27,538 nt of DNA, taken from positions 1-27,538 of the forward strand of contig JALRGK010000110.1 of assembly GCA_023253415.1 (NCBI GenBank). Reading direction: 5' to 3'. Source of the stretch: Rhodocyclaceae bacterium. GTDB lineage: Bacteria; Pseudomonadota; Gammaproteobacteria; Burkholderiales; Rhodocyclaceae. This document shows, piece by piece, positions 23,490 to 27,538 of the stretch. Below the pieces are notes generated by a model that was given only the letters and a program-made list of their open reading frames with translations, had not been told where the DNA came from and did no database searches. Position numbers and translations under genes: made by a program. Positions within the stretch are counted from its first letter, which is position 1, and every line of letters begins with the position of its first letter.

Positions 23490-24218
23490 ATGGCAGGACA
23501 TAGTAAATGGGCCAATATCCAGCACCGTAAAGGTCGCCAGGATGAAAAACGTGGGCGCGTCTTTTCGCGTCTGGCCAAGGAAATCACTGTTGCCGCCAAA
23601 ATGGGCGGTGGCGATATCAACTTCAACCCGCGCCTGCGTATGGCCGTTGACCGCGCCAAAGGTGTCAACATGCCGGCTGACAACATCGACCGCGCCGTTA
23701 AAAAGGGTACGGGCGAGCTGGAAGGTGTTGAATACGTTGAACTGCGCTACGAAGGCTACGGCACCAATGGTGCCGCCGTCATCGTGGACTGTCTGACGGA
23801 CAACAAAACACGCACGGTCGCCGATGTACGCCACGCTTTCTCCAAGCATGGCGGCAATCTGGGCACCGATGGTTGCGTGGCTTTCCAGTTCCAGCATTGT
23901 GGTCAGTTCCTGTTCGCACCGGGTACCGACGAAGCAACGCTGATGGATACCGCCATTGAAGCCGGCGCGGACGATGTGCTAACGCATGAGGATGGCGCAC
24001 TGGAAGTCTTGTGCGCGCCCCATGATTTTGGCGCCGTACAGGATGCGCTCACCGCGGCCGGCTTCAAACCGGAAATGGCTGAAGTGACCATGCGCCCATT
24101 AAACGAGACCGAACTCACCGGTGATGATGCCGTAAAAATGCAGAAGCTGATTGACGCTATCGAAGCACTGGACGATGTCCAGGCCGTCTACACCAGCGCT
24201 GTTTTTGACGAGGCCTGA
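23490..24218 (+). CDS. yebC: YebC/TACO1 family protein
   Basis: The 242-residue protein starts with the hallmark MAGHSKWANIQHRKGRQDEK. It continues with the family segments VDRAKGVNMPADNIDRAVKKG, YEGYGTNGAAVIVDCLTDN and VRHAFSKHGGNLG. YebC proteins were described as DNA-binding transcription regulators. Members of the family, including mitochondrial TACO1, are also linked to translation of difficult (for example polyproline) stretches. AGGA precedes the ATG by six bases. It is the first gene of yebC - ruvC - ruvA - membrane protein - ruvB, a common proteobacterial arrangement. Confidence 0.96.
   Translation: MAGHSKWANIQHRKGRQDEKRGRVFSRLAKEITVAAKMGGGDINFNPRLRMAVDRAKGVNMPADNIDRAVKKGTGELEGVEYVELRYEGYGTNGAAVIVDCLTDNKTRTVADVRHAFSKHGGNLGTDGCVAFQFQHCGQFLFAPGTDEATLMDTAIEAGADDVLTHEDGALEVLCAPHDFGAVQDALTAAGFKPEMAEVTMRPLNETELTGDDAVKMQKLIDAIEALDDVQAVYTSAVFDEA
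24210..24213 (+). promoter_or_regulatory. Ribosome site choosing the ruvC TTG start
   Basis: GAGG lies nine bases before TTG 24223, the only plausible start near the conserved RILGIDPGL segment. It sits inside the last codons of yebC, whose TGA is at 24216-24218. Confidence 0.5.
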
Positions 24219-24222
24219 TGCC

Positions 24223-24867
24223 TTGTCAACGGTCACGCGCACGCCCCCCGCTGCGGTTACCCGAATCCTCGGTATTGACCCGGGGCTGCGCATGACCGGC
24301 TTTGGCGTCATTGATGTTCAAGGCCAGAAACTCCGTTATGTGGCCAGCGGCTGCATCAAATCTGATGGCAGCCAGCATCTGCCCGAACGTCTGCACACGC
24401 TGTTTTCCGGTATCACCGAAATCATCGAAACCTATCAGCCTGATATTGCCGCTGTCGAACAGGTGTTTTCGAACGTCAATCCGCAATCCACGCTGCTCCT
24501 GGGCCAAGCCCGCGGCGCCGCGATTACAGCACTAGTGACACGCGAGCTGGCCGTCAGCGAATACACCGCCCTGCAGGTCAAACAATCGGTGGTCGGCCAC
24601 GGCAAAGCGGCCAAGCAGCAGGTTGCCCACATGGTGATGCGTCTACTCACCCTACCCGGAGAACCCGGCAGCGATGCCGCCGACGCCCTAGCCTGCGCGA
24701 TTTGTCACGCGCATGCCTCACAAGGCCTCGGCCAGCTGGCGGCACCGGGGCGACGCCAGCGCGGTGGTCGTCTGTTGGCGCTGGCCGACGGAGAGCTCGG
24801 TGATAATGCAACCACGCGGAAACTCGGTAGCAAAATGACCGCCGCGTCACGGAGAACCACCCCATGA
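24223..24867 (+). CDS. ruvC: Holliday junction resolvase RuvC
   Basis: RuvC is the endonuclease that cuts Holliday junctions with RuvAB. From TTG 24223 the product is 214 residues. The four catalytic acids are Asp19 (ILGIDPGLRMTGFG), Glu79 (AAVEQVFSNVNPQS), Asp151 and Asp154 (GSDAADALACAICHAH). The longest frame begins at ATG 24151 inside yebC, but that start would add 24 residues unlike RuvC. TTG 24223 with GAGG is preferred, although the family core begins only about 12 residues later. The C-terminal 35-40 residues (from about GRRQRGG) exceed the usual length and look low-complexity. It overlaps ruvA by four bases (ATGA). Confidence 0.93.
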   Translation: MSTVTRTPPAAVTRILGIDPGLRMTGFGVIDVQGQKLRYVASGCIKSDGSQHLPERLHTLFSGITEIIETYQPDIAAVEQVFSNVNPQSTLLLGQARGAAITALVTRELAVSEYTALQVKQSVVGHGKAAKQQVAHMVMRLLTLPGEPGSDAADALACAICHAHASQGLGQLAAPGRRQRGGRLLALADGELGDNATTRKLGSKMTAASRRTTP

Positions 24868-25460
24868 TCGGACGTTTAAGCGGTCGCCTGCTGAGCAAAC
24901 AGCCACCGGCCATTATGGTTGATGTGCAGGGCGTGGGTTACGAAGTCGATGTGTCGATGAATACCTTCTGCGAATTACCAGCGCTGGATGCCCCGGTCAT
25001 GCTGCATATCCATATGGCAGTTCGCGAAGATGGCCATTTCCTGTACGGTTTTCTGACCGAAAGTGAGCGGGCAGCCTTTCGGCAGCTGATCAAAATTTCC
25101 GGTATAGGCGCCCGCATGGCGCTGGCCGTGCTTTCCGGTCTGACTGTGGATGAGCTGGCTGCAGCGATTGCGCGTCAGGATGTGGGTTGTTTTACGCGCA
25201 TCCCCGGTATCGGCAAAAAAACTGCCGAGCGCCTGATGCTCGAGCTGAAGGGCAAACTGGATCTGGTCGCCGGTCAAGGCGCCACGCGGGTCGCTGGCCA
25301 AACAACCCTGTCTGACCCGCTACAGGACACCATCGATGCACTGGTGGCTCTCGGCTACAATGCAAAAGAAGCACAGGGTGCTACCAAAGCCCTGCCCGCC
25401 GGTGTCAGCACCACCGATGCCATTCGCCTCGCCCTGAAACAGCTTTCCGGACTGAAGTAA
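24864..25460 (+). CDS. ruvA: Holliday junction branch migration protein RuvA
   Basis: RuvA tetramers bind four-way junctions and load the RuvB motor. The 198-residue protein starts MIGRLSGRLLSKQPPAIMVD (OB-fold domain I). It has two helix-hairpin-helix motifs, ISGIGARMALAVLSGL and IPGIGKKTAERLMLEL, and the C-terminal domain III (DTIDALVALGYNAKEAQGAT) that contacts RuvB. GGAG lies nine bases before the ATG. A membrane protein gene separates it from ruvB. Confidence 0.97.
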   Translation: MIGRLSGRLLSKQPPAIMVDVQGVGYEVDVSMNTFCELPALDAPVMLHIHMAVREDGHFLYGFLTESERAAFRQLIKISGIGARMALAVLSGLTVDELAAAIARQDVGCFTRIPGIGKKTAERLMLELKGKLDLVAGQGATRVAGQTTLSDPLQDTIDALVALGYNAKEAQGATKALPAGVSTTDAIRLALKQLSGLK

Positions 25461-25484
25461 CCGGCCCCGCCAAGGACATCGCGC

Positions 25485-26546
25485 ATGTACTCACCCGGTT
25501 TACAGATCTCTCGCATCACGATTGTTGCCTTGCTCATTATCGGCGTCCTTTGGGTGTTGCGCCCGTTTTTATCCCCCTTGCTCACGGCGCTGATTATTGT
25601 CGTCGCCACCTGGACACCCTACAGCTGGCTTGTCGCCCGTCTGGGCAATCGTACCAACCTAGCCGCTGGGCTGATGACCTTGTTATTGACCATTGTCATC
25701 CTGATCCCAATGTTCTTTCTGGGCGGCCAGGCCACTAAAGTGGCCGCGATTCTCGCAGACACCGTCCGGCAGAAATTTGAGAATGGCATACCAACGCCCC
25801 CCGACTGGCTGGTCAACCTACCCGTCATCGGCGAGCATGCGCTGGAATACTGGACGCATCTGATGAATGATGCCGGTGCACCATCCGAGATTATTCAACG
25901 TATTTATGAACCCGCCCGCAAACTGATCACCAGCGCCGCCTCCGGCATAGCCAATGGGGTACTGCAAGTGCTGCTGGCTATCTTCATCGCCTTCTTTGCC
26001 TATCGGGATGGCGAACAGTGGGGCATGTGGCTACGCAGTGCCGCCCGCCGCCTCAGTGGTGACATTGGCTTACACATGGTGAACGTTGCCGGCAAAACCA
26101 TCATTGGTGTTATGGTCGGCATTCTCGGCACGGCCGCCGCCCAGGGTCTGGTGGCCTACATCGGATTCCGTATCGCCGGCGTACCTAATGCGGGTCTGCT
26201 CGGTGCAGCAACCTTCATGACCTCCATGCTGCCCGCTGGCCCGGTACTGATCTGGATGGGTGCAGCCTACTGGCTATACGATCAGGGCATGACTGGCTGG
26301 GCGATCTTCATGGCCATCTGGGGTGCTGCTGGCATCAGCAGCGTCGATAACGTCGTGCGCCCGATCCTGATTGCCCACACCGCCAGCCTGCCATTCCTGC
26401 TGATTGCCCTGGGTACGTTTGGCGGCATTCTCGGCTTCGGCTTTGTCGGCATTTTCATTGGCCCGACGCTGCTGGCACTGGCTGTCGCCATTACCAACCA
26501 GTGGTTAAGCCACCGGAACACCCTGACCCATGCGGAGCGCCTGTGA
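25485..26546 (+). CDS. AI-2E family (PerM-like) membrane transporter
   Basis: The 353-residue protein has about seven or eight hydrophobic segments. The N-terminal helices (TIVALLIIGVLWVLRPFLSP) lead to a soluble region (about 80-140). The AI-2E/UPF0118 pattern follows: LLAIFIAFFAYRDGEQW, then GFRIAGVPNAGLLGAATFMT, and a C-terminal glycine-rich helix ALGTFGGILGFGFVGIFIGP. Family members are proposed exporters, including AI-2 (TqsA) and Na+/H+ or pyrimidine transport in others; the substrate here is unknown. A ribosome site AAGGA precedes the ATG. It lies 24 bases after ruvA and overlaps the ruvB GTG start by four bases (GTGA), so it is clearly within the ruv operon. Confidence 0.9.
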   Translation: MYSPGLQISRITIVALLIIGVLWVLRPFLSPLLTALIIVVATWTPYSWLVARLGNRTNLAAGLMTLLLTIVILIPMFFLGGQATKVAAILADTVRQKFENGIPTPPDWLVNLPVIGEHALEYWTHLMNDAGAPSEIIQRIYEPARKLITSAASGIANGVLQVLLAIFIAFFAYRDGEQWGMWLRSAARRLSGDIGLHMVNVAGKTIIGVMVGILGTAAAQGLVAYIGFRIAGVPNAGLLGAATFMTSMLPAGPVLIWMGAAYWLYDQGMTGWAIFMAIWGAAGISSVDNVVRPILIAHTASLPFLLIALGTFGGILGFGFVGIFIGPTLLALAVAITNQWLSHRNTLTHAERL

Positions 26547-27538
26547 TCGAGACGGATGACTTTTCGGCATCAGCTGACCGCCTGATCACCCCCACCAGCG
26601 CCTCGCGACAGGAAGAGGCCCTAGAGCGCGCGTTACGCCCAAAACGGCTGGCTGACTATACTGGCCAGCACAAAGTACGGGATCAACTAGGGCTCTTTAT
26701 TGAAGCCGCCAAGAAACGCGGTGATGCGTTAGACCATGTGCTGCTCTTTGGCCCGCCCGGCCTGGGTAAAACGACACTGGCGCACATCATCGCCCATGAG
26801 CTCGGCGTGAATCTGCGCCAGACTAGCGGTCCGGTACTGGAGAGACCTGGCGACCTGGCAGCACTGCTGACCAATCTCGAACCCCATGACGTGCTGTTTA
26901 TCGACGAGATCCATCGCCTTTCGCCGGTTGTCGAAGAGATCCTCTACCCGGCACTCGAGGATTACCAGATCGATATCATGATCGGCGAGGGCCCCGCGGC
27001 CCGCTCCGTGAAACTGGATCTGCCACCCTTTACCCTGGTCGGTGCCACCACCCGTGCCGGCATGCTGACCAACCCGCTACGCGACCGTTTCGGCATCGTC
27101 GCCCGTCTGGAATTTTATGCACCGGATGATCTACAGCAGATCGTCGCCCGCTCGGCTCGTCTGCTCGATCTGGCGCTCGCAGATGATGGCGCCCTGGAAA
27201 TCGCCAAACGATCCCGGGGAACGCCCCGTATTGCCAACCGGCTGCTGCGCCGCGTGCGTGACTATGCTGAAATCCGTGCCCCCGAACAGGTAGACGGTAT
27301 CAATGCCATCGTCGCTGATGCAGCACTCTCGATGCTGGATGTCGATCCGGTCGGCCTCGATCTGATGGATCGTAAACTGCTGCTGGCCGTGATTGAAAAA
27401 TTCGGTGGCGGCCCAGTCGGCGTCGACAACCTTGCCGCAGCCATTGGCGAGGCACGAGATACGATTGAGGATGTACTGGAGCCTTTCCTGATTCAACAGG
27501 GCTATCTACAACGCACGCCACGCGGACGCATCGCGACA
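26543..27538 (+). CDS. ruvB: Holliday junction helicase RuvB (3' end outside window)
   Basis: RuvB is the hexameric AAA+ motor of branch migration. Translation from GTG 26543 gives 332 codons without a stop up to the window end, so about 10-20 residues are missing. Walker A is GPPGLGKT (70-77), Walker B is DEIH (121-124), sensor 1 is GATTRAG (167-173) and the arginine finger is in LRDRFG (179-184). The signature TSGPVLERPGDLAALLTNLE is intact, and the C-terminal winged helix includes EPFLIQQGYLQRTPRGR. The GTG overlaps the preceding transporter stop (GTGA), indicating translational coupling. Confidence 0.96.
   Translation, partial: MIETDDFSASADRLITPTSASRQEEALERALRPKRLADYTGQHKVRDQLGLFIEAAKKRGDALDHVLLFGPPGLGKTTLAHIIAHELGVNLRQTSGPVLERPGDLAALLTNLEPHDVLFIDEIHRLSPVVEEILYPALEDYQIDIMIGEGPAARSVKLDLPPFTLVGATTRAGMLTNPLRDRFGIVARLEFYAPDDLQQIVARSARLLDLALADDGALEIAKRSRGTPRIANRLLRRVRDYAEIRAPEQVDGINAIVADAALSMLDVDPVGLDLMDRKLLLAVIEKFGGGPVGVDNLAAAIGEARDTIEDVLEPFLIQQGYLQRTPRGRIAT

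Noticed and set aside
24151..24222. ATG start of ruvC inside yebC
   Set aside because: The added residues overlap yebC coding sequence and do not resemble the RuvC N-terminus.
1..27538. CRISPR array, insertion sequence, prophage or toxin-antitoxin module
   Set aside because: No regularly spaced repeats, transposase, integrase, phage structural genes or small toxin pair were recognised on either strand.

Overview
This looks like a chromosomal core region of a betaproteobacterium, most like Neisseriales or Burkholderiales. That placement is inferred from protein families and gene order, because no rRNA or database match is available. The diagnostic order on the minus strand is TPR protein - lolB - ispE - tRNA-Gln(UUG) - prs - rplY - pth, with mutM divergent from it. 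A second block is ftsY divergent from two M16 peptidases - rsmD - coaD - ferredoxin. I see no phage, transposon, CRISPR array or plasmid genes. Nearly every gene belongs to a recognisable family.

Layout. 1-734: a secreted YceI protein and a convergent terminator. 732-2726 (minus): a small RRM-like protein, the ribosome-associated ATPase YchF and a secreted SYLF-domain protein. 2815-9150 (plus): a tripartite RND efflux operon (adaptor, pump, outer-membrane channel) with a possible 36-codon leader ORF and no adjacent regulator; it lies between ychF and pth, genes often close together in proteobacteria. 9171-15192 (minus): pth, rplY, prs, tRNA-Gln, ispE, lolB and a TPR protein, covering translation, PRPP synthesis, isoprenoid synthesis and lipoprotein sorting. 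15255-16091 (plus): mutM. 16092-20258 (minus): ferredoxin, coaD, rsmD and a pair of M16 peptidases, one catalytic and one degenerate. 20313-22373 (plus): ftsY and a ChaA-type cation/proton antiporter. 22417-23355: rpoH (sigma-32), preceded by a near-perfect CIRCE operator. 23490-27538 (plus): yebC, ruvC, ruvA, an AI-2E-family membrane protein, and ruvB cut by the window end.

The strongest regulatory signal is the CIRCE element at 22417-22443. It overlaps the apparent rpoH promoter and suggests that HrcA represses the heat-shock sigma factor, joining two heat-shock circuits. The next most interesting points are the leader ORF with a good ribosome site overlapping the efflux adaptor start, the intrinsic terminator between rplY and pth, the degenerate RRM-like protein upstream of ychF, and the membrane protein inside the ruv operon. 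I did not find a wholly new system; the novelty is in regulation and local gene arrangement.
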